Source: Clostridia bacterium (GTDB lineage: Bacteria > Bacillota > Clostridia > Christensenellales > Aristaeellaceae). From it: a stretch of DNA of 64,000 nt. Below, in pieces: positions 1 to 7,989 of this stretch. Location: contig JAFXZS010000001.1 of NCBI GenBank assembly GCA_017541105.1, forward strand, positions 1 to 64,000, read 5' to 3'. Below the pieces are notes generated by a model. That model was given only the letters and a program-made list of their open reading frames with translations. It ran no database searches and was not told where the DNA came from. The first letter of the stretch is position 1, and every line of letters begins with the position of its first letter. The translations under genes were made by a program, and so were the position numbers.

Positions 1-385
1 ATTCCTCTTTAACCTTCAGAAAAGATTTGATCAATGCAATGTCCTTGAAATCTTTTTCCCGGCCGATCTTCTCCTTCATCTCAATCAATCCGTTCAGCGA
101 AATGACCCGGAATCCTTCCATTTTTATCGTGGAGCCGTACAGCCATGACTCAAAAATTTCGATGGATTCTCCCACTTTGAACCATCTGTTTCCGTCTTTT
201 GTCCGTCCATATAAATACCCGTCCGATTCAAGAAGGTCAGCCATTTTCACGCTGCAGCCAAGGTCGATATCACCGGCCTGTTCTTTGATTCCGTACATCA
301 CCATTGCGCTGCCTGTAATCACCCAGTATTCATCCCGGTCGTAGGGGAATGCCATTAGCCGGTTCAGTATTTCCTGCCTGTCCAT
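1..385 (-). CDS. Nucleotidyltransferase-like protein, cut by the window edge
   Basis: The gene starts at 385 with AGGAGG seven bases upstream and stays open for 128 codons to base 1, so its C-terminus is missing. Near residues 25-42 it reads VITGSAMVMYGIKEQAGDID, which resembles the GS-x-D-x-D active-site region of small MNT-type or Nucleotidyltransferase_6 proteins that move a nucleotide onto a small molecule or protein. A later stretch (GFRVISLNGLIEMKEKIGREKDFKDI) matches the helix such proteins carry near their C-terminus. Substrate is unknown. It is followed on the opposite side of a 51-base gap by the AAC(3)-like gene on the same strand. The family call is tentative; that it is a real coding region is clear from the RBS and the coherent protein. 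Confidence 0.6.
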   Translation of the reverse strand, partial: MDRQEILNRLMAFPYDRDEYWVITGSAMVMYGIKEQAGDIDLGCSVKMADLLESDGYLYGRTKDGNRWFKVGESIEIFESWLYGSTIKMEGFRVISLNGLIEMKEKIGREKDFKDIALIKSFLKVKEE

Positions 386-436
386 CGTTCCTCCTGAATC
401 AGGAATCATATATGTTTCGATTTATCCGGGATCTCA

Positions 437-1219
437 TTATGTTCTGTTATGCTGAATCCAGTCAGTTGCAAAATCCACAAGCTCTCGCTGCTTCATCAGG
501 CGAAGTTCAGCATTTCCAAGTTTACCATGTCTGACAGTGCATGCCTGTTCAAATGCCGTTCCAATCTGTTCAAAATCTTCGCCGTCAACGAAGAGCGTTT
601 CATATGCTTTCCAGACACGTTTTTCGTTTTCCATAATGGCGCTGTGTTCAACGCAGTTGTGCTTGCCGGGGTAGGCAGCGTGTGTATCAGCGAGGTGGAG
701 CGAAGTGTTCTTGTCATAACCAACGCCGAGAAGCAATACGTCGCCGTCCAATTCGTATAGTTTTCCAATGGGGGAGCCGTCTCCGAAAATGTTGGAAAAA
801 TCATGATTGGAAACAAGATACTCAGCGTGCTTTCCCCAGGCTGCTACCGATCTTGCGGGGTGATCGCTCCGAATAGCGCCGGGCCAGGAACGAAACATTT
901 CAGCTACAGATCCCATCGTATTTGTCGGTGTAATACGCTTGTTGTATGCAGGCCAATGATCTCGGATAATTTGCCAGTATTCTTCTGCAACGTCCCAATG
1001 GACTCCGTCTTCCGGGTCGAGGTTCTTCCATGACTGTGTTGGCATCATAACCGTACCCTCTTCACCGACCGTTTCAAGAAGAGCCTCAATGACAGTTTGG
1101 GCGCCGCCGCACACATATCCGAATTTCGACAATGATGCATGAACCATCAGCGTATGTCCTTTTTCCAACCCAAGAGAATGAAAAACGCGCAAAAAATCAT
1201 CCTTGATTATTGGACGCAT
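437..1219 (-). CDS. AAC(3)-family N-acetyltransferase
   Basis: A 260-residue protein of the antibiotic N-acetyltransferase (AAC(3)/YokD) fold, which moves an acetyl group from acetyl-CoA to an amine such as the 3-amino group of aminoglycosides. Seen in the sequence: the N-terminal block LMVHASLSKFG...GGAQTVIEAL, the TVMMPTQSW strand, RSDHPARSVAAWG, and the block GDGSPIGKLYELDGDVLLLG followed by the conserved histidine region. The frame is open to 1285, but the ATG at 1219 has GGAGGAAG seven bases upstream and gives the usual family length, so I start there. Chromosomal members of this family often act on unknown substrates, so resistance cannot be inferred. It stands alone. Confidence 0.85.
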   Translation of the reverse strand: MRPIIKDDFLRVFHSLGLEKGHTLMVHASLSKFGYVCGGAQTVIEALLETVGEEGTVMMPTQSWKNLDPEDGVHWDVAEEYWQIIRDHWPAYNKRITPTNTMGSVAEMFRSWPGAIRSDHPARSVAAWGKHAEYLVSNHDFSNIFGDGSPIGKLYELDGDVLLLGVGYDKNTSLHLADTHAAYPGKHNCVEHSAIMENEKRVWKAYETLFVDGEDFEQIGTAFEQACTVRHGKLGNAELRLMKQRELVDFATDWIQHNRT

Positions 1220-1423
1220 TGAAAACTTCCTCCATGACTCTTGATTGTTATAGCCGACAAAATCAAAATCTTGGCAAGATTTCATAAGTATTCCGCTTCA
1301 TATGATACCATAGCAATTGCTAATAAGGCTATACAGCTCTTTCTTTTCAATTCAACATGTTTAGGCTTTTATAGCAATCAGATGGACTGAGGACTTAGAA
1401 GAATATGACTGGTTATTGCTTTC

Positions 1424-2782
1424 TTAATTCAGGCTTTTGTTGCCACATGCTATCTTTTTCAGTCTGCGATAATACCCTATGATCAAGAAAATACCTGCGC
1501 TGATCCAGGCTGTGATTTCAGCCAGATAAACTCCCCAGTAACCGATGATTGCCGGAAGCAGCAGTGCTGAACCGATGCGAAACGCCAGTTCCACAAAACC
1601 CGAAATCATTGGAATTACTGTATCCCCAAGTCCCTGTAATGTGGATCGGTAAACAAACAGCAGGTAAAGCATCGGCAGCCCTGCAGCCATAACCCTCAGA
1701 AAGTCATAACCGAATGCCATAACCTGGTCAGAGATGCCTGCCTCTTCACGAATAAACAGAGACAGAAGCGGTTTCCCGAAGCATACCATGATCAAGCCAA
1801 CAGATACGGCCAACAAAAAACCGATCCGGGCTGAACGCCGTAATCCATCTCTCACGCGTTCCATCTTTCCTGCGCCGTAGTTCTGACCGGTAAATGTACC
1901 CGCGGCATTTCCCAATGCAGTGCCCGCAATCTCGATCAGGCCCTGGAACCGGGAAGCAGCGTTATAGCCGGCCATGAAAATAAAGCCAAACGCATTAACC
2001 ACGCCCTGCAAAACCAGGCCGCCCAGGGAGATAATCAGGTTCTGAAAGGCGATTGGGAATCCAAGCCGTACCAGTTTCCGGATGACTTTTCCGTCCAGCC
2101 GGAAATCTGCCTTTTCGGGCTTCAGTTCCGGAATTTTCAGCACTGCCGAGAAACATATCACAGCAGATACAGCCTGTGCGATCACCGTCGCCCAGGCGCC
2201 GCCGTTTGTTCCCATCCCGAGCGAACCGACAAACCACCAGTCAAGGAAAATATTGACCGCAGTAGCGCATGCCAAAGCGATCAGCGGAACCCTGCTGTTC
2301 CCCAGCGCATGCAGAAAACCGCTGAATATGTTTACGCACATGACGATAGGAAGACCGGCGTAAATAATCCTGAGATAGTTTTCAGTCATCCGGATCGTTT
2401 CGTCAGGAGAATTCATCCAGACCAGGACAGGATGCAAAAGGAACTGGCTTGCGATTTCCAGAAAGACCGTTACTGCGGCAGAGATAAGATAGCTCTGCGC
2501 CACGCTTCTCTTCAGATCCGCAAACCTTTTTCCTCCGTAACACTGTGCCGCATGAATCGAATAGCCCTGTGCAAGTCCCATGGGGACAGAGAGAACAGCC
2601 CAGTCCAGCCAGCCTGAAGCAGAAACCGCCGTCAGCGCGGTCACGCCGAGAATCCGGCCGATAATCAGCGAATCAACCAGACTGTATAATTGCTGAAGTA
2701 TATTGCCGGCAAGAATCGGAAGCGCGAAAACCAGGATCAGTTTTACCGGATTGCCGGACGTCATATTCTTTGTTCTGGCCAA
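1424..2782 (-). CDS. MATE-family multidrug/Na+ antiporter
   Basis: A 452-residue membrane protein with about twelve hydrophobic segments and the MATE signatures PILAGNILQQLYSLVDSLIIGR at the N-terminus and the repeated half near residues 230-260 (GFPIAFQNLIISLGG). MATE proteins expel cationic drugs or metabolites in exchange for Na+ or H+. The chosen start is TTG at 2782, eight bases after GAGAGG; an ATG six codons in has no comparable ribosome site. Length is normal for the family. It is monocistronic here, and substrate cannot be told from sequence. A second MATE lies at 23609-24982; the two are different subtypes. Confidence 0.9.
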   Translation of the reverse strand: MARTKNMTSGNPVKLILVFALPILAGNILQQLYSLVDSLIIGRILGVTALTAVSASGWLDWAVLSVPMGLAQGYSIHAAQCYGGKRFADLKRSVAQSYLISAAVTVFLEIASQFLLHPVLVWMNSPDETIRMTENYLRIIYAGLPIVMCVNIFSGFLHALGNSRVPLIALACATAVNIFLDWWFVGSLGMGTNGGAWATVIAQAVSAVICFSAVLKIPELKPEKADFRLDGKVIRKLVRLGFPIAFQNLIISLGGLVLQGVVNAFGFIFMAGYNAASRFQGLIEIAGTALGNAAGTFTGQNYGAGKMERVRDGLRRSARIGFLLAVSVGLIMVCFGKPLLSLFIREEAGISDQVMAFGYDFLRVMAAGLPMLYLLFVYRSTLQGLGDTVIPMISGFVELAFRIGSALLLPAIIGYWGVYLAEITAWISAGIFLIIGYYRRLKKIACGNKSLN

Positions 2783-2819
2783 AGTGATAACCTCTCATAA
2801 GCATCTTGCGGTTCGGGTA

Positions 2820-3071
2820 TCAGGTTCCGACCGGAACCGCGATGTGCCTGATAATTTCATGTACCGCCTTCAGGATCGCTGACTTGTGCAGCAGGAAAGA
2901 ACAGCAGTTATCAACAACCAGCATATCGGCGATTGAATAGATCCCTTTGGGGAAATACAGGACGCCGCCGGCGCAGTCGGCAACCGCCCGCATGATCCTT
3001 CTGTCGTCTGAATGCTCGTTTTCAAGCCGCGGATAATCCGCAACGGATTTATCCCAGATACAGATATTCAT
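2820..3071 (-). pseudogene. N-terminal fragment of a pectate-lyase-superfamily (beta-helix) protein
   Basis: Only 83 residues long with a good start (GGAGGAG eight bases before ATG at 3071). It has the pattern of the first coil of Pectate_lyase_3/GH28-type right-handed beta-helix proteins: DDRRIMRAVADCAGGVLYFPKGIYSIADMLVVD, then a short unrelated tail and a stop. Complete enzymes of this kind are 400-500 residues, so more than three quarters is missing. It lies 15 bases after the truncated hydrolase at 3087-3490, so both are probably the leftovers of one plant-polysaccharide operon. Family assignment rests on one motif. Confidence 0.5.
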
Positions 3072-3086
3072 GATGTCTCCTCCATA

Positions 3087-3490
3087 TTATCCCTGCAATG
3101 ATTCATACCATCTGACAGCCCTTTCCGGCCATCCCGCCATACACATTTCAGAGCCGTCCGCAAAGCCATGACCGACCTCTGTTCCCACTTCAAGTCTGCA
3201 GGGAATCGAAAGCTTCTCAAGCGCCGAAGCCAGCATTCTGGAATGATCGGGGCTGACCAGCTCATCATCTGCGGCGAAAAACAACGCGGTTGGCGGGAAT
3301 CCTTCCGCATGTTCCTGAACCTCGTAGGCTGTTAAGACGGCTTCGTCCGCGGCGTCACCGTACAGCCGACGGGCACGGTCCGGATCATAAGCGCGTTTCC
3401 GGAGACTGACCGGGGAGTAGATCGGGAAAGATGCCTGAGGCTTTGGCAGGCCAAAGGATGCATAGCCCTTTCCCGGCGTATTCCAGAGAC
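3087..3490 (-). pseudogene. C-terminal remnant of an alpha/beta-hydrolase (acetyl-esterase type)
   Basis: Reading the minus strand from about 3490 to the stop at 3087-3089 gives one uninterrupted frame of about 130 codons: GYASFGLPKPQASFPIYSPVSL, then PPTALFFAADDELVSPDHSRMLASAL and VGHGFADG. The last two carry the catalytic Asp (ADDELV) and His (GHGF) of BD-FAE/acetyl-esterase hydrolases. The half that should hold the nucleophile Ser is absent; upstream the sequence turns into an IS5-type transposase remnant on the other strand. The remnant is therefore probably inactive. The exact join (about 3490) is my estimate, within about 10 bases. Confidence 0.65.
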
Positions 3491-3683
3491 AGGTACTGTG
3501 ACTGGGCTCAGTACAAGGAACGGCATCTGGTAGAATGCTTCTTCAATAAGCTGAAGGAGAATCGGCGGATTGGTACCCGGTTTGATAAGCTGGATCTTGG
3601 TTCCTCGCTTTCGTCCATCTTGGTTGTATTCGCATTCAGCTTGCATAATATGCAGCTGCTTCGAATTTAGAAACACACCCTAA
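3490..3683 (+). mobile_element. IS5-family transposase C-terminal remnant
   Basis: Codons from about 3498 to the stop at 3668-3670 give YKERHLVECFFNKLKENRRI followed by TRFDKL and a hydrophobic tail, the very conserved C-terminal YKxRHxVE(R/C) block of IS5/IS427-type DDE transposases that carries the catalytic Glu. The rest of the transposase is missing. Just after the stop comes AAACACACCCTA (3672-3683), which looks like the terminal inverted repeat usual in this group, but no left end is present. The remnant sits where the alpha/beta-hydrolase reading frame breaks, so it may have caused that break. Confidence 0.7.
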
Positions 3684-3712
3684 TCTGTTCTAATCAAGGC
3701 AAGAGGATAATG

Positions 3713-4918
3713 TTAGTGGAGCAACCATTCCAAGGCGTTGATCTGCTTGATTCCATTGTGAGAAGTAAGAGGGACAAAATCCATAGTAATCAGGTATTTC
3801 GGATTGTGATCCCTGATACGCTCCAGCGGTGCGAGCTCGCGCGCAAGGGTTTTTCCATCAGCGTCATTTACAGTGTATGCCACTTGATAGTATTCTTCTC
3901 CATAGTCGCCAATTGCAATAAAATCAACCTCTGCTGAACCAACTTTTCCAATTTGTACTTCGTATCCACGGCGCAATAACTCCAAATATACTACGTTTTC
4001 AAGAATATGCCCTGTATCGACCTTCTTGCTGCCGAGCAGATAATATCGCAAACCGATGTCGGAAAGATAATACTTGCTGCCTGTCGCAAGGTGCTGTTTT
4101 CCTTTTACATCGTATCTGCCTGCCTTATAGAGAACAAAGCTTTCAACAAGCGCAGAAAGATAGTTTTCCACTGTAGGCGCTGAAATCTTGCGCCCATAGG
4201 AGGTCATGGTGTTCGCTATATTGGTTGCAGAACAAAGGTTGCCGATGTTATCAAACATATAGCGGATTACGCTGTCAAGCATCCCCGCATCGGATATACG
4301 ATGCCTTGCAACAATGTCTTTCAAGACAATAGAGGTATAGATGCCTTCCAGATATGCGTTGATGTCCCTGCAATGGGATAATTGCAATATATAGGGGAAC
4401 GAGCCATTCTGGATATAGCGTTGATACTTCATCTGCAGATCGGTCTCATCTTCCAATGCGGAAATGTATTCTTTAAAGGAAAGCGGGAACATCTTAATCT
4501 CAACATAGCGACCGGAAAGAAGAGTGGCCAGCTCACCGGAAAGCATATAGGCGTTTGATCCCGTGATATATACATCGCAGTTTGCCTTAATAAACAGGCC
4601 ATCCACTGCTTTCTGAAAGTCTGGAACTGTCTGTACCTCGTCAATGAAAATATAATTCATTTTATCAGGATTCAGTCGATCTTTAACCAAATTATAGAGC
4701 TGTAAGTAATCCTGTATATCGTGATAATCAGGATCTTCAAGATTGATCCGGATGATCTGATCTTTCTGGACGCCGTCATTTTGCAAATACTCGCAGTACA
4801 AATCAAACAGCGTTGATTTTCCACAGCGACGGATTCCCGTGACAACTTTTATGATCTGTTTTTCCCTGAAGCTGATAAGCTGTTCCATATAAATCGGGCG
4901 ATTGATAAGATCATGCAT
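3713..4918 (-). CDS. AAA-type ATPase with DUF4143 domain (ExeA/MoxR-unrelated, STAND-like)
   Basis: A 401-residue protein. Residues 20-45 hold a Walker A with arginine fingers nearby (VVTGIRRCGKSTL), residues 90-100 a Walker B (YIFIDEVQTV) and residues 115-125 a sensor-1 type strand (DVYITGSNAYML). This is the N-terminal AAA_14 domain; the C-terminal third is DUF4143, with a PD-(D/E)xK-like core (EVDFIAI). Members are common in gut anaerobes and archaea, and their cell role is not established. Start ATG at 4918 follows AAGGAGGTG by six bases. It has its own promoter with repeat elements. It is paralogous in architecture to 6330-7661 but not close in sequence. Confidence 0.9.
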   Translation of the reverse strand: MHDLINRPIYMEQLISFREKQIIKVVTGIRRCGKSTLFDLYCEYLQNDGVQKDQIIRINLEDPDYHDIQDYLQLYNLVKDRLNPDKMNYIFIDEVQTVPDFQKAVDGLFIKANCDVYITGSNAYMLSGELATLLSGRYVEIKMFPLSFKEYISALEDETDLQMKYQRYIQNGSFPYILQLSHCRDINAYLEGIYTSIVLKDIVARHRISDAGMLDSVIRYMFDNIGNLCSATNIANTMTSYGRKISAPTVENYLSALVESFVLYKAGRYDVKGKQHLATGSKYYLSDIGLRYYLLGSKKVDTGHILENVVYLELLRRGYEVQIGKVGSAEVDFIAIGDYGEEYYQVAYTVNDADGKTLARELAPLERIRDHNPKYLITMDFVPLTSHNGIKQINALEWLLH

Positions 4919-4933
4919 TGCTCACACCTCCTT

Positions 4934-4999
4934 TTTGCAAAATGAATATATCATAAATTGCTTATTTCTTCAAGTTTGCAAAGTGAATTTTGCAAACTT
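4934..4999 (-). promoter_or_regulatory. Promoter with inverted repeat upstream of the 4918 ATPase gene
   Basis: On the minus strand TTGAAG (4973-4968), a 17-base spacer and TATATT (4950-4945) form a good sigma-A promoter. An 11-base perfect inverted repeat (AAGTTTGCAAA at 4972-4982 and its complement at 4989-4999, six bases between) overlaps the upstream edge of the -35. A further copy of the half-site with its flank (TTTGCAAAATGAAT, 4934-4947) overlaps the -10. This is the geometry of a repressor operator; the binding protein is unknown. Confidence 0.6.
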
Positions 5000-5501
5000 T
5001 ATGTTTCCTGGCCTGACCATTAATCGTGTTTTGTAGATAATAGAATTTTGACTTTGAGAGTATGCGAAATGGGACAATGGTAAAAAGGTCTTGGAATATA
5101 TATCTTCAGACGCAGGAATTCTTGGGATTAACAAACCAGGAAATAGCAGAATATTTTGTATAGCGTTATCGCCCCAAAATCAGCGATTTTCCAACAGGTT
5201 TTTCGATGAATTACACAAGAGGTTCCAGAAAAAGCGGTAGACCTACTGATCATTAAAGATCATATAAGCCTTTCAGAGCATTTTAGTTTGATTTACTTGC
5301 AAACATATCCATAATGGATGCCGCATTTTTTATTTTGCTCGGTATCAGAAATGTCCGGTCTTTGCGTGGATAGATCTAAGCCTCTTGTTCCGCCACATAC
5401 GAATTCATGGTATTATTTGCATGCGGTGACGAAAGGCCATTGCGCTTTTGAAATTGTCGATTATACAGAGGCGTATAGGTACAAGGAGTGAGGTTGTCAC
5501 G
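5000..5501. other. AT-rich intergenic stretch without a supported gene
   Basis: About 500 bases between the divergently placed ATPase gene and the YczE-like gene. Short open stretches exist (for example 33 codons from the ATG near 5062), but none has a ribosome site, length or recognisable family. The base composition is clearly more AT-rich than the flanking genes. A promoter for the gene at 5502 should lie here but no convincing -35/-10 pair was found. Confidence 0.4.
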
Positions 5502-6161
5502 ATGGATCATAAACATATATCTGATTTAATCCGGCGCTACGCATTGTTCCTGGTTGGCCTGTTTATCGCTTCAATGGGCGTGGCTTTCTCGGCAAAAGCC
5601 GGTCTGGGAACGTCGCCTGTTGCCTCGGTGCCATACTCGGTCTCGCTGGTCAGTTCTTTCCTGTCCTTTGGCGGATGGCTCAATCTGCTCAGCGTGATAC
5701 AGATCGTTATCCAGGTCATCATCCTGAAGGGAAAATGCAATTATCTGGAGATCGCGATACAGACTGCACTGGCATTTGCATATGGTTATCTGACGGATTT
5801 CTCCTGCTGGTTGATCAGGAACATTTCTGTTTCCAGCTATCTGATGCAGTTTATATTCATGCTGATCGGCTGCATCATACTGGCCTTTGGCATATGGATT
5901 CAGTTTAAGGGCGGGGTTGCCATGCTGCCGGGAGAAGCAATGAACCGGGCAGTCAGCAAAGTTACCGGCAGGAAATATGAAAATGTGAAAATCTTCTTTG
6001 ATGTTTTCTATATCGCCGTCGCTGCTCTGATCTGTCTTGTGTTCCTGGGTGAACTGAAAGGTGTGCGTGAAGGCAGTATCATTGCGGCGCTGGCTGTCGG
6101 CAGTATGATAAAGCTGCTTAACCGCTGCTTCAACAAGCTCACATCAGGAACGGTATCGTGA
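5502..6161 (+). CDS. YczE/YitT-like integral membrane protein
   Basis: A 219-residue protein with five to six hydrophobic segments, resembling the YczE/YyaS family of Firmicutes (DUF6198). Diagnostic stretch near residues 25-40: SMGVAFSAKAGLGTSPVASV, an N-terminal helix followed by the GLG(T/A)SP loop; a second one is GGVAMLPGEAMNRAVS. The function of the family is unknown; a transporter or sensor role is usually guessed. The frame is open from a TTG at 5448, but the ATG at 5502 has GAGG eight bases upstream and starts the conserved part, so I use it. It stands alone. Confidence 0.8.
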   Translation: MDHKHISDLIRRYALFLVGLFIASMGVAFSAKAGLGTSPVASVPYSVSLVSSFLSFGGWLNLLSVIQIVIQVIILKGKCNYLEIAIQTALAFAYGYLTDFSCWLIRNISVSSYLMQFIFMLIGCIILAFGIWIQFKGGVAMLPGEAMNRAVSKVTGRKYENVKIFFDVFYIAVAALICLVFLGELKGVREGSIIAALAVGSMIKLLNRCFNKLTSGTVS

Positions 6162-6210
6162 CGATGTACAATGCATCTTGCAGATGGTACAATTGGTACA
6201 ATTTTAGAAT

Positions 6211-6294
6211 ATGAACTTGAATTTTATTCCATATTAGTAAATAATGAACTTGAATTTTATTCCTATTCCGCTTGATTGATACTTGAATTTTGTG
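6211..6294 (+). repeat. Three direct repeats at exact 33-base spacing (iteron-like operator)
   Basis: ACTTGAATTTT occurs at 6215, 6248 and 6281, that is, twice in a row with a period of 33 bases, about three helix turns. The first two copies share a longer 20-base core (ATGAACTTGAATTTTATTCC at 6211-6230 and 6244-6263). The third lies between the -35 and -10 of the promoter for the gene at 6330. The phasing means a protein bound at each would sit on one face of the DNA. Confidence 0.7.
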
Positions 6295-6300
6295 CATAAT
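6272..6300 (+). promoter_or_regulatory. Sigma-A promoter of the 6330 ATPase gene
   Basis: TTGATT (6272-6277), a 17-base spacer and CATAAT (6295-6300) precede the ribosome site GGAGGT. The spacer contains the third of the 33-base-period repeats, so a protein bound there would block RNA polymerase. The 5' leader would be only about 25 bases. Confidence 0.65.
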
Positions 6301-6329
6301 AGAGGCGGCGATAACTGGAGGTGATCCTG

Positions 6330-7661
6330 ATGCTCAAGCGCAAGGTGTACCGTGAGCTTCTTCAATGGAAAGAACAGCGCCGAACCGAACAGGTCAGAAA
6401 GTGCCTGCTGCTGAAAGGTGCCCGGCAGGTCGGCAAATCGTTCATCATCGAAGAGTTTGGCAAAAAGGAATATGCTTCTTTCCTCAAAATCGATTTCTTC
6501 CTCCAGCCGAACATGAAGGGGATCTTTGAAGGGGAACTTACAGCGGATGAAATTCTGAAGAGAATGACGGCATATGTGAGGGATTTTGAGCTGATCCCCG
6601 GCGATACGCTGGTTTTCCTGGATGAAATCCAGTGCTGCGGCAATGCCAGGACCGCGGTTAAATATCTTGCCATGGATTTTCGTTTTGACGTTATTTCTTC
6701 CGGATCTCTGCTTGGGTTAACATACGGTGAAGATGACGATGAAGCTGTGGAGATTCCTGAATCTGTGCCGGTAGGATATGAGACGCAGATCACCATGTAC
6801 TCACTTGACTTTGAGGAGTTTCTCTGGGCAGAAGGATATGATTCAACAGCCATTGATGCGCTGAAATCATACTATACCTCTGGCTCAACCATTCCTGCGG
6901 CCGTTCACGAAAAATATGAGAGCCTTTTCCGTGAATTCATCGTGGTTGGCGGTATGCCGGAAGTTGTAAACGATTATGTACAACATCATGATTTCAATAG
7001 GGTTGACAGGCTTCAGCAAGACATTCTGGAAGAGTATCGGGATGATATCTCAAAGCACGCAAAAGGAAAGGAAAAAGTGTTGGTTCGGATGTGCTACGAT
7101 GCGATTCCCATTCAGCTGATGAAAGAACAGAAGAAATTCCAATATTCAACTGTCGAACGTGGTCAAACCAGAAAGAAGTATGGCGGAAGCGTTCAGTGGC
7201 TGAAGGATTCTGACATGGTTCAGGTCTGCTATAATCTCAACGAACCATATTTGCCCTTAAAAGCGAATGCCAAAGGAGATCAATTCAAGCTTTACCTTAA
7301 CGACACCGGTCTGCTCTGCTGTTCCTATGGTTTTGAAACGAAGCTTGCTGTTCTGAACGACACTATCACTGGAAATGCCCGCGGAGGTATATATGAGAAT
7401 GCTATTTCGGAATGCTTGATCAAAAGGGGATATTCTCTGTATTACTACAAGCCGGACAGTGTACACGAGATTGAATTCTTTATTGAACGCAGCGGAGCGG
7501 TCATTCCGATCGAAGTTAAAGCAGGAAATCGCTCAACCCCGTCCCTCAATCAATACATTGCGCGTTACAGCCCTCCGTATGCTTATAAAGTGACGAATAC
7601 GCAAAATGGCCGGGCAGATGAAAAAATCACACTCCCACACTATATGGTCATGTTTATTTGA
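6330..7661 (+). CDS. AAA-type ATPase with DUF4143 domain, second copy
   Basis: A 443-residue protein. Residues 23-45 hold Walker A (LLKGARQVGKSF), residues 92-102 Walker B (TLVFLDEIQCC) and a sensor-1 strand FDVISSGSLLG. The C-terminal DUF4143 part contains the nuclease-like core ending IEFFIERSGAVIPIEVKAG, close to the E-x-K pattern of PD-(D/E)xK folds. Biological role in the family is unknown. The frame extends to a GTG at 6321, but the ATG at 6330 has a perfect GGAGGTGAT seven bases upstream. Its promoter carries three phased repeats. Codon use and lower GC hint at recent gain. It is monocistronic. Confidence 0.9.
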   Translation: MLKRKVYRELLQWKEQRRTEQVRKCLLLKGARQVGKSFIIEEFGKKEYASFLKIDFFLQPNMKGIFEGELTADEILKRMTAYVRDFELIPGDTLVFLDEIQCCGNARTAVKYLAMDFRFDVISSGSLLGLTYGEDDDEAVEIPESVPVGYETQITMYSLDFEEFLWAEGYDSTAIDALKSYYTSGSTIPAAVHEKYESLFREFIVVGGMPEVVNDYVQHHDFNRVDRLQQDILEEYRDDISKHAKGKEKVLVRMCYDAIPIQLMKEQKKFQYSTVERGQTRKKYGGSVQWLKDSDMVQVCYNLNEPYLPLKANAKGDQFKLYLNDTGLLCCSYGFETKLAVLNDTITGNARGGIYENAISECLIKRGYSLYYYKPDSVHEIEFFIERSGAVIPIEVKAGNRSTPSLNQYIARYSPPYAYKVTNTQNGRADEKITLPHYMVMFI

Positions 7662-7989
7662 TCTGTTTGAATCCCAGCTGCAAGCATCTGGCAGCACATG
7701 CATGACAGTGAAAAGACAGAAGCTTTTTCTGTATAAGCGTCAGTCTGGCTTTCGACAAATCTGGGATCAGATCCTGGATTTGCCATAAAGGCTTTTCCCG
7801 GGCTGCACAAGTACGCACTTTTTGTAACTGTCCGGTTATAAAAAGGAAACTGACTGATAAAAAAGTGCGCATTGTCGCTGATTCTTCTGATATGATATAG
7901 TTGGAATGCTCAAGGATCAGCGACTTCTTTGCGGACATCGGCACAGAAGCATTCTTCAAGGATCTGGTTATCACACAAGAGGAAAGCAA
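7662..7989. other. Intergenic stretch with a short coding-like tail before DUF1848
   Basis: 328 bases between the ATPase and DUF1848 genes. From about 7893 a frame reads RISDFFADIGTEAFFKDLV and ends in a TGA that overlaps the DUF1848 start (ATGA). Only a TTG start is available for it, so it is either a tiny coupled upstream ORF or the tail of a lost gene. No other feature was recognised. Confidence 0.3.

Noticed and set aside
437-1219. Aminoglycoside resistance gene
   Set aside because: The family is clear but chromosomal AAC(3)-like proteins often do not confer resistance; no mobile-element or cassette context supports it.
5215-5290. Possible fragment of a purine nucleoside phosphorylase (VDLLIIKDHISL)
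   Set aside because: Only about a dozen residues, no start, and stops on both sides; could be chance.
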